DNA from: Lucifuga dentata
Lineage: Eukaryota > Chordata > Actinopteri > Ophidiiformes > Bythitidae
Assembly (NCBI GenBank): GCA_014773175.1
Contig: VXCM01000052.1
Span: 372,001-436,000 of the forward strand
Reading direction: 5' to 3'
Length of the DNA stretch: 64,000 nt
Of the stretch, positions 1 through 10,677 are shown piece after piece. The notes under the pieces were generated by a model. The model ran no database searches. It saw only the letters and a program-made list of their open reading frames with translations, and was not told the origin of the DNA. The position numbers were made by a program, and so were the translations under genes. Numbering within the stretch: position 1 is the stretch's first letter; every line of letters begins with the position of its first letter.

Positions 1-166
1 CGATAATTCCATCCACATAGACTATAGATACCTTTGCCTGCATTGTAATCCATGCCATTAGTTGCTATTTCAATCCTTTAGTTCCCATTATTTCATGATC
101 ATGGCCCATTTGAAGTTGTGTTCACTCCCTCAAAAGAACTTCTTTTCGTGAACGTCCCTTCTGCAG
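1..166 (+). other. nrcam: nrcam intron, 3' end
   Basis: This is the tail of an nrcam intron. It ends in a pyrimidine-containing acceptor (CCCTTCTGCAG) directly before the first visible coding exon. No coding sequence or repeat is recognised in it. Confidence 0.7.
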
Positions 167-328
167 GTGATGGTGAAGAGGAGTGGCAGAAAGAGTATGT
201 GAACGGCTCTCAGAACTATATGCTGAAAGGTTTAAAGGAGGGCCTCTGCTATAGGGTGCGATTGGTGGCCAAAGGTTACTTCGACCAGGTGCTCCACCAC
301 TCCAAGGAGCTGTTGGTCATGGTACCAG
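167..328 (+). CDS. nrcam: nrcam exon: second half of last FNIII domain
   Basis: A 162-base exon with phase 1 at both ends, so it could be skipped without a frameshift. It reads ...[20 protein letters not shown], then [10 protein letters not shown], a typical F/G-strand fibronectin III pattern with the core Tyr. The acceptor is CTGCAG and the donor GTGAGG. It contains one N-glycosylation sequon (NGS). NrCAM transcripts of other vertebrates vary in this fifth FNIII domain, so alternative use is plausible but not shown here. Confidence 0.85.
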
Positions 329-1603
329 GTGAGGCAATTCCTGGGCGGTCGCCTCCACCTTGGCCTGGCCTGGCCTGACGCTGTGCTGTAATGTGTGGTA
401 GTTTGTGTGGTTATGTGATGATAACCCACCCAGTCAAGCAGCGGGTTTAACAGATGTGTTGTGGTCATGCGAGGCATGTTCTGTAGTGACGTAGACAGTG
501 TGTAGCTGCCTGCATGGTTGTGTTTGAATTTCACCATAATTGAAGTCACTGCTGTAGACTTGGTAGTTAGAAAAAAATGAATGTCATTTTTCATATAGAA
601 TTTGATTAATGTTAAACTATTCAACCTAATTTCACCCCAGTAAAACTGTTGTGTGTGTGTGTGTGTTTGTGTGTGGATGTCTGTGTGTTTGTGAGAGAGA
701 TGATTGATTTTCTAAGCTGCCGCTCATCTTAGATTGCATACTAATGTGGTTCAGTAACACGTTTAAGTTCCCAGGGAGATTTCTAACTCTTCTAATATGA
801 AGGCTTTTTTCAGTAACAAAATGCAATAATGATCCACTCATGAACTCAAACCTCTAACTGGTAGATACTTAGACATGACTACAAATTATCTAACACTGAC
901 TGGATGCTCCATGTTGTTTAGCACATACAGTAATTGGATAAAGGTTTACACACATTTTTCATTCCACTGGGAGAAGATAGTCCAATCCTAAATGTTAAAT
1001 GTTCTCTTCCTCTGGTCAGCTGTGGCAAGCAGACAGGTGGACATTGCTACTCAGGGATGGTTCATCGGCCTCATGTGTGCCATTGCACTCCTCATCCTCA
1101 TCCTCCTCATTATCTGTTTCATCCAGAGGAATAAGGGAGGAAAATACCCTGGTGAGTAGTGCACATACACACGTATTAGCAAACACAAAACATGAAGATG
1201 AACGTTAATCCACAATACACATATAAGCATCTGTACACACACAGGCAGGGACATAACCAAAAGCTAAAAACTGCAATACACTGTAAAATGTGAGAAGTTG
1301 ATCTTACTTAAAAAAATCTAGGAAACCAATCGCCTTGAAAAAGGTAAGTAAATATAACTATTAGTCTTAAGTTCAAGTAGACATAAAGTAAACATAACNT
1401 TGAAAAAGGTAAGTAAATATAACTATTAGTCTTAAGTTCAAGTAGACATAAAGTAAACATAACTTTGACTAATAGTTATATTTACTTACCTTTTTCAAGG
1501 CAGTCGGTTTCCTAGATTTTTTTTAAGCAAGATCAACTTGTCACATTTTACAGTGTACTGAGGTCAAGATTTGACAGGTGGGGGAATGACTTCTGCGTTA
1601 TGC

Positions 1604-1640
<37 letters not shown>

Positions 1641-4639
1641 CACAGGACATCAAGTGTTGTGGATATTTGCTTCTTAAGACTGTGATTGATGTGTTTTTGA
1701 AGTGTATTGATCATCTAAACTTGCATCACTTTTTCAGCTGCACTAAACTCAATGTACTAGCTATAAATCAGGCTGTTAAAAATAAATGCATGTATAGCAT
1801 GCACATACTATGCACTCAGACACACACACACACTTAATCCATCAGAATTTTCTTCTTCTTTTGTTAAATTTTTGCCTAATCTCTTCTCACCAGTTAAAGA
1901 GAAGGAGGACGCACACACAGATCCAGAGTTCCAGCCGATGAAAGACGATGACTGTACTTTTGTGGAATACAGGTGAGAGAAAGTGATCCAGCCTCTGGAA
2001 CCCCAGGGCACATTTTACCCATGAACCCTTGCTCGATTCCCTGCGTTCTGCCTAAATATGCTTCCTCTGGCTGGTCTGCAAGCTGCAATCCTGCAATCCT
2101 GCCCTCCTCCCAGCCTTAACAGCTGACCTCCAACAAATACCCAGGATCACAAAGTAACAGAAAATCATAACAAGAAGAAGAAGTGCCACTCATCTTGAAC
2201 TTCCACTGCAGTAAAGCACAATATTTTATTTTTGTTTCTTCTGGGTTCTGGGACATCCTGAATGGCACATGCTAAAGTTTTTGTGTTGGACTCAATACTA
2301 TGTGTGTGCTTTATATGTAGTGTCATTTGAGAAGCAGGATTCTTCAGGTTCTCGGGATGAGGGGTTGAACTGTTTTAAACTTTAAATAAAACTGTCAGGA
2401 AAAATAAGCTAGATTCATTTTCAACACAAACATCAAATACACTGAGAAAATAAGCTGCTCATATACACTGTATGTACAGTATATAGTATTAACACTTTAC
2501 CGAGTGCATTGCTACTTACGTACGTGATGCTGGTATGACAGAAGCTTATTTCTGCTAAACAACAGTGGTTAATCAGCTATGCTTGCTGGGATCCTCTGTC
2601 TAGGCTACTGCTCCATTCGCCTGCAGAATAAAGAAAAATTAAGCACTTTACTTCTGTATAGTTAGCATTTTACATATTGTTTTTATAAGTCAATTTATAA
2701 GATGGTCTTGCTTTTATATTTTATATTACTTTTTGTATTACCTATTCATAAATCTGTTCTATGGATTTGATGCTGTGATAAATATATATCGTTATATAAG
2801 TGATATGCATGATGTGAAATTCTGATACATGATATTTGCTATCGGCAATAATAATAATTATATATCTATATCTATATATATATAGATATATATATACAGT
2901 ATACACTATATAGATGTATATGGAACTAATTTAAAATTATCAGCATGTTTTAGGGAAGCAATCATCACTGAGTTTACCAGAGCTGGTTAATGCTGTTTGT
3001 ACCAGGCCAGTAGCCATTCTTAACTCTCCATTTAGATTGTGAAGGTAACTGCAAAGGAACCTCATCAGCGGTCATCAATGCAAAGAACACAGTAGAAAAT
3101 AAGTCACAAGGCAAAGTGTACAAATATTATAGTGCCTTTGTGAGAGTATACTTTATATCCATGCTGTTTCACTAAGGTCAGCTAGAACTTTATGTCAATA
3201 AAGGCATAACATAAGTCACCTGAGCTGCTCTTTTTGACTATAGGAGGGCATACGTCCACACTGTGTGCTGTACAAAGCACAAATGCCATTAAGCTAAAGA
3301 ATCTGTGTAAGCAACATCATTTTATATAATTTTGTCTGCATAGTACAATCCTCCCTAGGAATTACTGTCTCGACTGTATCTCTGCATCTTATCTCTTTGT
3401 TTTTATGCAAATGTGTCAGTCTCAGGGAAGGTAAGGGTGATGATGGTGGGTGGGTGGGCAAGAGGGTCATTGCACACTAAGCCTAGCATGTGTGCAGGGT
3501 TAGTGTGTTGTCAAGTCACTGCCACTGTGGAGAAAAATGCTCTGTATTATCATGGTCGTCATCAAGTTTAATATTTGGTCATAAAGCCTTCATAAACACA
3601 TCATACATAGTACATGAAACAATAATTTAAGCCTTTGGCTGTTGTCAGCATTTTAGTGCTGCTATCATGACATCTTGGTTTTCAGTTTAGGAACTTGTAA
3701 TATTTCAGTATTATGATGGCTTTGTGATCTTGTTTCATTGACTTTCCGCACATGTATTTGGAATGTTTCAACTAATATCCAAAGAAGGCTTTCCTTGCAG
3801 ATTCTTCTTCATTTTGCTAAAGTGTGTTTATTATCATTGCTTGCTTTGGGAATGTTGTGGCTGAAACCTTTTGCCTTTCCATGTTTTATTTACATCATTG
3901 CCTTGGATTTTCTGTTTTTCATCACAACCTCAGTCTGTGGAAATGCTTATGTCAAACACATTCACTTCATATTTGGTTTCAGGGGGAATTTGAACAGGGT
4001 ATGATTGCTTGATCTGTATTCCCCTGTTGCCTGATGGAAACCAACTAATCATTCACAGCTACTGTTTTTCTTTTCTTTTTTTTTTTTTTTTATNTTTTTT
4101 TTTTTTTTTTAGACATGGAGCAAATCAAAGTCAAATTTGCTTTTTGTACATATGTCAGGAAAGAAATGAAATTTACTTTACACTTTTAATAATATATATT
4201 AAGTATATATAAAGTATATTAAGTGATAAGCCAACAAGTAAACAACTTTACCATTACCTTCAGTACCAAACATAGGTTTATGGTAAAGTATTGGCAGTTC
4301 AGTGCTCCATCTAAAAAAGTGATCACTAATGTCCTTGGTGCATCTTTCACATCATTTCACCTGTAACACCTGCATGTTATTTTCTCCTTTAGTGACAATG
4401 AGGACCATAAACCATTAAAAGGGAGCCGCTCACCGTCTAATGGGACAGTTAAGAGAGACGACAGTGACGACAGTTTAGTTGACTACGGAGAAGGAGGAGA
4501 TGGACAGTTCAACGAAGATGGCTCATTTATCGGCCAGTATAGTGGAAAGAGTGGCAGCAGGGACACTGCTGAGGGCCACGAGAGCTCAGAGGCTCCCTCT
4601 CCTATCAATGCCATGAATTCCTTGAACTCATTTGTGTAG
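167..4639 (+). CDS. nrcam: NrCAM, C-terminal part of the gene (4 coding exons)
   Basis: Partial L1-family neural cell-adhesion gene; the upstream part lies outside the window. The exons 167-328, 1020-1151, 1894-1972 and 4393-4639 join in frame (phases 1, 1, 2) and encode about 205 C-terminal residues. In order these are the second half of the last fibronectin III domain, a juxtamembrane stretch with [11 protein letters not shown], one transmembrane helix rich in L and I, a basic stop-transfer segment (QRNKGGKYP) and a cytoplasmic tail. The tail carries [22 protein letters not shown] (the ankyrin-binding site of L1 proteins) and a C-terminal SFV, a likely class I PDZ ligand. The tail fits NrCAM ([29 protein letters not shown]...SFV) better than neurofascin (which ends YSLA), L1CAM or CHL1. 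In neurons NrCAM is an axonal and node-of-Ranvier adhesion molecule. The assignment to nrcama or nrcamb is undetermined. Identity rests on remembered family sequences. Confidence 0.93.
1020..1151 (+). CDS. nrcam: nrcam exon: transmembrane segment
   Basis: A 132-base exon, phase 1 to 1, with acceptor TGGTCAG and donor GTGAGT. It encodes [17 protein letters not shown], then a helix of about 23 hydrophobic residues ([18 protein letters not shown]) and the basic anchor [24 protein letters not shown] is shared by NrCAM and neurofascin. Confidence 0.93.
1279..1555. mobile_element. palindromic MITE, Tc1/mariner-like, in nrcam intron
   Basis: The element begins CACTGTAAAATGTGA and ends with the near-complement TCACATTTTACAGTG, flanked on both sides by TA (1277-1278 and 1556-1557). 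The arms pair for about 85 bases (GAAAAAGGTAAGTAAATAT against its complement). It has no coding capacity. The centre contains a 64-base block present twice around a single N (1335-1398 and 1400-1463), probably an assembly artefact, so the true element is likely about 212 bases. TA duplication and size fit a Tc1/mariner-derived MITE; the exact family is not known to me. Confidence 0.7.
1606..1639. repeat. (CA)n microsatellite
   Basis: About 17 CA units in the nrcam intron before the exon at 1894. Confidence 0.95.
1894..1972 (+). CDS. nrcam: nrcam exon: membrane-proximal cytoplasmic tail
   Basis: A 79-base exon, phase 1 to 2. It encodes [20 protein letters not shown] and CTFVEY; the final AG completes a Ser codon with the next exon, giving [11 protein letters not shown]. 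Acceptor CTCACCAG, donor GTGAGA. This junction is where L1-family genes can insert a 12-base exon encoding RSLE, which creates a YRSLE endocytosis signal. As drawn here, the tail lacks it. Confidence 0.92.
1973..4392 (+). other. nrcam: nrcam last intron
   Basis: A 2.4-kb AT-rich intron holding a TATA-rich stretch (about 2865-2900) and a poly-T run with one N at 4094. I looked by eye for the L1-family 12-base RSLE exon and did not find a convincing copy; this is not proof of absence. No other gene is supported. Confidence 0.75.
4393..4639 (+). CDS. nrcam: nrcam terminal coding exon (ankyrin motif and C-terminus)
   Basis: The final coding exon, with stop TAG at 4637-4639. It encodes [49 protein letters not shown] and [18 protein letters not shown], ending LNSFV. 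FIGQY is the L1-family ankyrin-binding motif, whose Tyr is a phosphorylation switch in family members. The C-terminal SFV matches NrCAM. Compared with the human end as I remember it (NAMNSFV), three residues (SLN) appear inserted. Confidence 0.95.
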
Positions 4640-5751
4640 CCAGTCAGTCACACAGACCAGTAAGAGGCACTGCGCTGACTGCTCAGTTCCCCCCACCTCT
4701 ATGACAGGGCTGTCCCATCGCTGCATGGCTTTATGATCACGTCCACGTCTATTGTGCCACACATGAAATGTAGCTGTCTCACAAAAAAAAGAAGTGGAAA
4801 GCAGACTGGAAATCTTAATGGAGACGTTTTGGGGTGGTTGTTGAGCCAGACATCAGATTTTAATATCGTGCATGGAAACCGGGGCATGACATAAAAATAT
4901 ATATATATTAATTAACATTTTGGGATTAACAAGTTTTGCATTCTTACCATGAATCTATTATGGACTATGCAGTGCTCGTCTGAAGAATATTTGTTTTTTA
5001 TTGGTTATTATCTCCTATGTTAAATAGTAATCTGTCTGTTACTCCATGTATTTTTTTCAAGACAAACATGTAAACTGCTCAAGGCAGATCATGTACAGTG
5101 TATATATGAAGTGAACTCTTACTGGGAGCGATGCACATAGCATGCATGAGGTGTGTGTGTCTGTCGCTGCATTGATACATCCTCACCTGTCGCCGCTTTG
5201 TCCAATTCTCCAACTGCTCCTGTGATGGACAAAGCCGAAATGCTGCATGGCATGTCATCATTTGCAGCCTTTCACCTCATAACCTTTGCCTTGTATGTGA
5301 CCTCATGGTGGTTGCACCTGCATGAGCTTGAATCAGAGGCCAATGGAAAACCTTGAGGATGCTGCAGCTTGCCTGCAGCCTTAGTTCTGCTTTTGTCGTG
5401 AGTTATGGCTGGTGCAGGGTCGCTTTCAGCAGGTAGTGCCTTGATTCAATTCTGAGTACCTTTTGCAGAGTTCAGTGACTGGAACAGAGACTACCACGAC
5501 TGCACAGGCCACACCTAAAGATGGATGAGAAGGTTGAGAAGAAGACTGTATAAAGGGAGGAATAATTCATATAGTCATTTATAAAGGCTCCTCCAGTGCC
5601 TTGATTTAAAGGACTAGAAGCAAGAAGCAAACCACACTCACAGTGGATCAGACTAAAACACTGTTACAGCCACGTGTGGTGCATTTTGAAAGTCTGCAGT
5701 CATTATGTAAAGTACCTGTGTTGTATTTCTGCAGTGTCTGAATGTATGGAT

Positions 5752-5806
5752 CGTGTGCGTGTGTGTGTGTGCGCGCGTGTGCATGTGTATGTGCGTGTGC
5801 GTGCGC
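5752..5806 (+). repeat. TG/CG alternating tract in nrcam 3'UTR
   Basis: A perfect pyrimidine-purine alternation of about 55 bases, mixing GT, GC, CA and TA steps. In DNA such tracts can adopt the Z form. In the transcript it would be a UG-rich element. Confidence 0.85.
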
Positions 5807-6475
5807 TGTACATTATTCAGTTCCTTCTAGGCAAAACTGTTCTCTTTTACTAAAAACATTTGCAGGCCTTTGGATGGGAACAAGATTTCTTTTCTCTTAA
5901 CTTGCATCAAGTTTTATTTTTTTTAAGACATGTAGAATATTTGTTGACTTTGTAAATACATTAATTGATTGTACAGTGACATGCAGCTTATAAGGCAGCC
6001 TAAGAGGCAATATTGTGCATGACATTAACTTAGGGCTGTATTAAATATAGACTACTTGTAGAAAATATATACTGTACATTCTTTTTTTTTTTTTTTTTNT
6101 TTTTTTTTTTTTTTCTTGCTGTGCACAGTGTACATTGTACTGTATCTACCTAGCAGAAAGTTGCATATGAAATTGAGTTCTGGTGGTATTCTAATTTGGT
6201 TGTCAGCAAGTTTATTTCTGAAGTTACATCTTTTTACAATACAACAGAATGTTGAGCATAATGATAATATTTGATGCACAGAATGTTACTATTTTGATTT
6301 GTGTAGGTTATACAAGCAGTACCAGTATATTTCTAGAATCATACTCTTTTCTGACAGTATTGCAAATGATAACATATTTAAGAAACACATTTCTACTAAC
6401 AAATACCTTCTTTGTCTTTATTTAAGTTTCTCCATTTAGTGCAACTATGAAATTTAAGCAATTGTAAATATAATG

Positions 6476-6485
6476 AATAAATAAA
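6476..6485 (+). promoter_or_regulatory. nrcam: polyadenylation signals of nrcam
   Basis: Two overlapping AATAAA hexamers (6476-6481 and 6480-6485). They lie in AT-rich sequence about 1.84 kb after the nrcam stop and are the best candidates for its 3' end. Cleavage would be expected 10-30 bases downstream. Confidence 0.55.
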
Positions 6486-8434
6486 ACATAATTATGTGCT
6501 CAAAATACCATTCCCCTGTCTACTGAGATTTATATAAACCTAAAAACCCTGGTATCCAGCCTGTGTATGCTTAGTGCTACATAATATAACCATAAATGAT
6601 TCATTACACAACATAATGATCATGTGTCATGTCAGTATGTCACATTCCAGCTGATTCTATGGTCACAGAAATTAACCTCTTCAAGGGTGATTGTAATTTT
6701 GCATCCTTATATCAAAAGGAAATCCTGCAAGTCGTTGTATCACAGTGTGTTTATATGCATAAGTACATGTGTGAATATGAATGTGGACGTGTGTGTGTAT
6801 TGACTTGGAAGTGATACCGTCTCCTGTTGCACTGGCAGGGATATATTTAAAGCTATGGATCTGAGGAAATGATGCCAAACAAACATCAGCTCACAGCTCT
6901 TCAAAAAATTTAATGGCAGGAACCGACAAGAAATGGGCACACAAATGTATAACACACACATTCTCACACACACAAATGGTGAGCAGCAATAGCTCCTGTG
7001 TAGTGAGCAGAAGCTGGGTGTAAATAAGCAACTATATGCATTTGCCTTATGGAACGCAACAGTTGGGCTCCATCTTTTTTTTTGGCATTCACTTGTGGCT
7101 TCCATTTCCATTACAGTCACATTGTCAGGGTAATAGCAAGAGAGCAGCATGCCATCTGGTACGTTAGCACACAGTAATGGTGTCAGAAAATGTTGAAGTC
7201 TGGTGGGTGTCTCTTGGACAAACTTCTCTCCCTCTGGCAAGGACACTGCCTTCTGTTCATTCAGGTACACTAATTCCTTTTTCTGGGCAAAATCGATCAG
7301 ATATTCCACAGACTTCTTCTCATGTAATAATAGCAGTAATTAAAAGTGGAAACATACCCCAGATACTTGGATGAATTGGGATTAACCTTTTTTTCTCTCC
7401 CCAAATTGAACCCTATACCCATGAAGAAATTAATTATGGATAAGTGGATAGTTGTGATGTATATAACAATGTTCTTATTACTTAATCCATAACAAATCCA
7501 CATCTCACACTACATCAACAGTTCTAAAACAGATTGTGGTGACAAATTTTCCCCACTTGCCTTTACTGCCACCTAGTGATTTTGAAGAATTAAATGAGCA
7601 ACAGGCTTATGCAATTCTTGAGATGCTGTAAACCCACAGTAAGCAGCATCCGGTTCGGTTTCATGACAATTTGTGTATTTATAACATTTCAGAAACATTC
7701 ACTGTATCCAAATCCAAATATACAGAATGGAAGCCTTCTGTTGATATGCCTTCTGTTGGCATGCTAAGTCCTCTATTACAATCCTTCCTGGAGAGGATTA
7801 GATATTTTGCTTCAAAGCAACAGAAACAAATGATCAATCCATTTATCAGTAAGCGTTGCCATCAAATCAGTAGCTGCCCTATTACCCTTCTGAAGTTCAT
7901 CCCTCTTCCTGCCAAAACATGTTAAAGCCTCCCGCCATCCCCTTCCTCATCTAATTCTCTGTAGATTAATTCTGTGTCGGCAGTATGTCTGCCATAGCAT
8001 CCATTAGCAATTCCTGCCTCCTCTCAGTCCAGTGATTTATTGCTGGATGGAAGGTCTGGTTTGAATTTCTCTATAGTGCGTTTTTTTTTCCTCCCAATCT
8101 GCCTCCAGTCTGCTTCCAATGGAAAAATTATTATTACATCTTGTTGTGATGTCCTCTGTGTTTTAAAATGCATGAACCCAGCATCCCATCAACAAGCAAT
8201 GAGAGATGCATAGAATAAAGAATATCATTTGCAGGTATTATGAAAACAGCATCATTTAGTTTCTGATATTTTGAAGTGTGTGCTGAGCTGCAGGGAGTCT
8301 GTTTCTTTGATCTAAATGGCTCACCCTTTGTGTCCTTATGCAAATTTGCCCTTTTCTGATGGACTGAGAGCTGAGGAGGATAATTGTTTATGATTACTCT
8401 GTGACATTTCCATATGGCTTACGAATGGTTTGCT

Positions 8435-8435
<1 letters not shown>

Positions 8436-8485
<50 letters not shown>
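8436..8485. repeat. (CA)n microsatellite with assembly N
   Basis: About 25 CA units, followed by a single N at 8486 and then (GATA)n. The unit count is unreliable because a contig join falls here. Confidence 0.9.
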
Positions 8486-8486
8486 N

Positions 8487-8566
8487 GATAGATAGATAGA
8501 TAGATTCTTTATTGTCATTGTATATAAATACACAACGAAATTTTGTTTGGCAACAGTCCTCTTAGC
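8487..8566 (-). mobile_element. 3' tail of a LINE retrotransposon
   Basis: Read on the minus strand, the sequence runs AAATTTCGTTGTGTATT, then CAATGACAATAAAGAATC, and ends in (TATC)n. This is the form of a common 3' terminus of L2/CR1-type LINEs in fish. Only the extreme 3' end is recognisable; no reverse-transcriptase reading frame remains. Family assignment is from memory of such tails. Confidence 0.55.
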
Positions 8567-9842
8567 AGCATCTTAGTTTGGGTCTGAATGGTAGCAGCCT
8601 TTTGCCTGAAATTGAAAACCCCAAATGAATGCAGCTGAAATCATCCCTTCCATTCTGAGGGTATCATTTCTCCACCACTGTTTCTGCCAAACCAGTGAGG
8701 TTTTCTCTGGGGAATGGTGAGCTGATATGGTGGCAGATATCCATGCACTGCTGTTGGGTGGATGCGACATAAAGTGAGAGTGCTTTGTTCTATCGATCTG
8801 ACATTAACACCCTCTATCAACCCCCTTCCCCCATTTTGCCATGATAGCACCAGGATTATAACCTTTTCCATACCCCCATTCGTATTCCTGATACACCCTC
8901 AACCATGTCCCATGTGGATTTGGATTGGGTGTGTGGTTGCAGGGTGCCTTTGCACAAGTCCCAGGGGAGGCCATTGGGGCTAAATCATGCTCTCCCCCCT
9001 CCATCCTTCCTTCTCTATGTCCCTCCTCCTCTGCCAGGCAGATAGATGACAATCACCCATTCTTTTCTCCAGACAGCAGGGTGTTTGCTGTTCCTCTTAT
9101 CCACCCCAGAGACCCGCCTTGTAACAGTGGTATTCACCAGCAGGATCTGTCTCTATTTGAACTGCCTAGCTCAAACATGAACAAAAGTGTTTTTTTTTCT
9201 GATGATTGAATACACCAAGATCTTGGATAAATGGCACAAAAATAATATCCTTTTGGGCTTTGCATTGTTCTCAGTCAAAGCATTATACTGCTACTATTTG
9301 GATGTTCTGAATTTCCTCAGTGTTACCAAATCCTTTTAGGTTGGGTATTTTGTCTAGCTTGACATATTTCCCTCTGGACTGGAGATAGTGTAATTTTTCT
9401 TGTACATGGGCAATGTTTTTCATCACAAAGCCAACAATAGATGAAAAGTCTGAATAACAGCATCTTTGAGACACAAAGTATCATCAGTGGACTTATAATG
9501 TAGACCAATAACCTTGTTGCTTTCTGATCACATACAAATAACATCTTGGATCTGTTCTCTCAAATTCATCTAAGAGAGCTAAGTCCCTGAATTAATTCCA
9601 CCCTGCTCTCTCTCTCTCTTAAAGATTTCTGCATTATTTATGTGCAGTGCCACAGCAGATTATTATTTGCTGTGTGGTGTTTACATCCAAGATTTAAATG
9701 TAATCTCAAGGGCATAAGATGGTCTCATGTTTGGACTGACACATGGGTAAGGAGTTGTAATTAGTCGAGATGCCCTTTTGGCCTCTGACTGATGAAAAAC
9801 AAGCTGATGTTAACATGCAGGATGACCACACTCACAAGTGAC

Positions 9843-9894
9843 AGTTTACCGGAAGTCCTGGAGGAAACCATAGTTTACCGGAAGTCCTGGAGGA
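9843..9894 (+). repeat. 23-base direct duplication, period 29
   Basis: AGTTTACCGGAAGTCCTGG plus four further bases occurs at 9843-9865 and again at 9872-9894. It is a short two-copy tandem duplication of unknown origin. Confidence 0.85.
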
Positions 9895-10539
9895 GTATGT
9901 TTCCGATCCTGCAGACCTTGGAAAGGCTGCACGTTCCTCACTCTGTCTGCACTATTCTTATGTATGATGGTAAACAGCATTCTGCAGAGAGATGCTCAGT
10001 TGCAAGGCTATCAACTTTTTTCATGAGTGTCCCCAAGACAAAGATTGAACTGACATAATCCCACTGAGTAAAAAAGTTGTTGTTAGGATTTGATTAAAAA
10101 CACTGATATAAGCAAGAGGAGGGAAATTTTGGATCAAAATAGACTTTTTATTACATTGTCTTACTGTCATAAGATCAAAAATATAAAGTGAGCTCAGTCT
10201 ACCCACTACGAAACTGAATCCTTTAATTTATTTAAATTTATTGTGATAAGAAATAATAGAAGAATAAAAAACGTTGAACAATTTGTAATTCCAAATACAC
10301 CAAATATAAACCCAAATTTCACCCTGGATGCCCTTTAGTGACCTCCTCCTCGATATTTATTTAAAGGGATGCTTAAAGCTGTATTTAATTTAATTAATTA
10401 ATTTATTATTTATTTATTTATTTATTTAACCCATTGAAACTTAGTTAAGTCATCATCATCCTCTTTGGCAGCCACTACTCTAAAACCCTCTGAATCACGC
10501 AGGTTTAGCGCCCCCTTAAGTTGCCAGTCATAACCCTTC

Positions 10540-10677
10540 ATTCTATCCACGGGGACACGCCACGGCACGCCACGGCGCTGTCAGTTGCTTTCCCCACTCA
10601 TGAGCGCCCGGCGATGCGGTGCTGAGCAGGTGTGAGCATCGTGAAGGACACACGGACGGATTTGCCCGCGACGGAAG
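10540..10677 (+). promoter_or_regulatory. cntn1: putative cntn1 promoter and non-coding exon 1
   Basis: This is the only CpG-dense stretch between nrcam and the cntn1 signal-peptide exon. It ends ACGGAAG|GTAAGG, a near-consensus splice donor after 10677, as expected for a non-coding first exon joining to exon 2 at 37242. No TATA box is seen, which is normal for CpG promoters. The transcription start is not determined. Contactin genes usually have one or more non-coding 5' exons, so others could lie in intron 1. Confidence 0.4.

Larger units (their letters stand above)
4640..6500 (+). other. nrcam: nrcam 3'UTR
   Basis: From the stop at 4639 the transcript probably runs about 1.85 kb to the overlapping AATAAA signals at 6476-6485. 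It contains a 55-base alternating purine-pyrimidine tract (5752-5806) and a long poly-T run with one N (6082-6114). No earlier AATAAA was noticed in this stretch. The 3' end is inferred, not observed. Confidence 0.6.
6500..10539. other. nrcam-cntn1 intergenic region
   Basis: About 4 kb with no gene I can support. Reading frames here, up to 189 codons on the minus strand at 6740-7309, show no recognisable domain and run through low-complexity sequence. Contents noticed: a (CA)n tract and LINE tail at 8436-8566, a 23-base direct duplication at 9843-9894 and a TTTA-rich stretch near 10390-10430. Confidence 0.6.

Noticed and set aside
167..4639. Identification as neurofascin, L1CAM or CHL1
   Set aside because: Neurofascin shares the membrane segment but ends in YSLA. 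L1CAM and CHL1 tails lack the KEKEDAH...QPMK...SSEAPSP and SFV combination.
6740..7309. 189-codon minus-strand open frame in the intergenic region
   Set aside because: No recognisable domain, composition follows CA/TG-rich DNA, and no splice or promoter context. Length alone is not convincing in AT-rich vertebrate DNA.
9792..10058. Possible retrotransposon-derived reading frame
   Set aside because: Phrases such as TLERLHVPHSVCTILMYDGK hinted at a fish retroelement, but I could not tie them to a known family, and the frame includes a 29-base period duplication.
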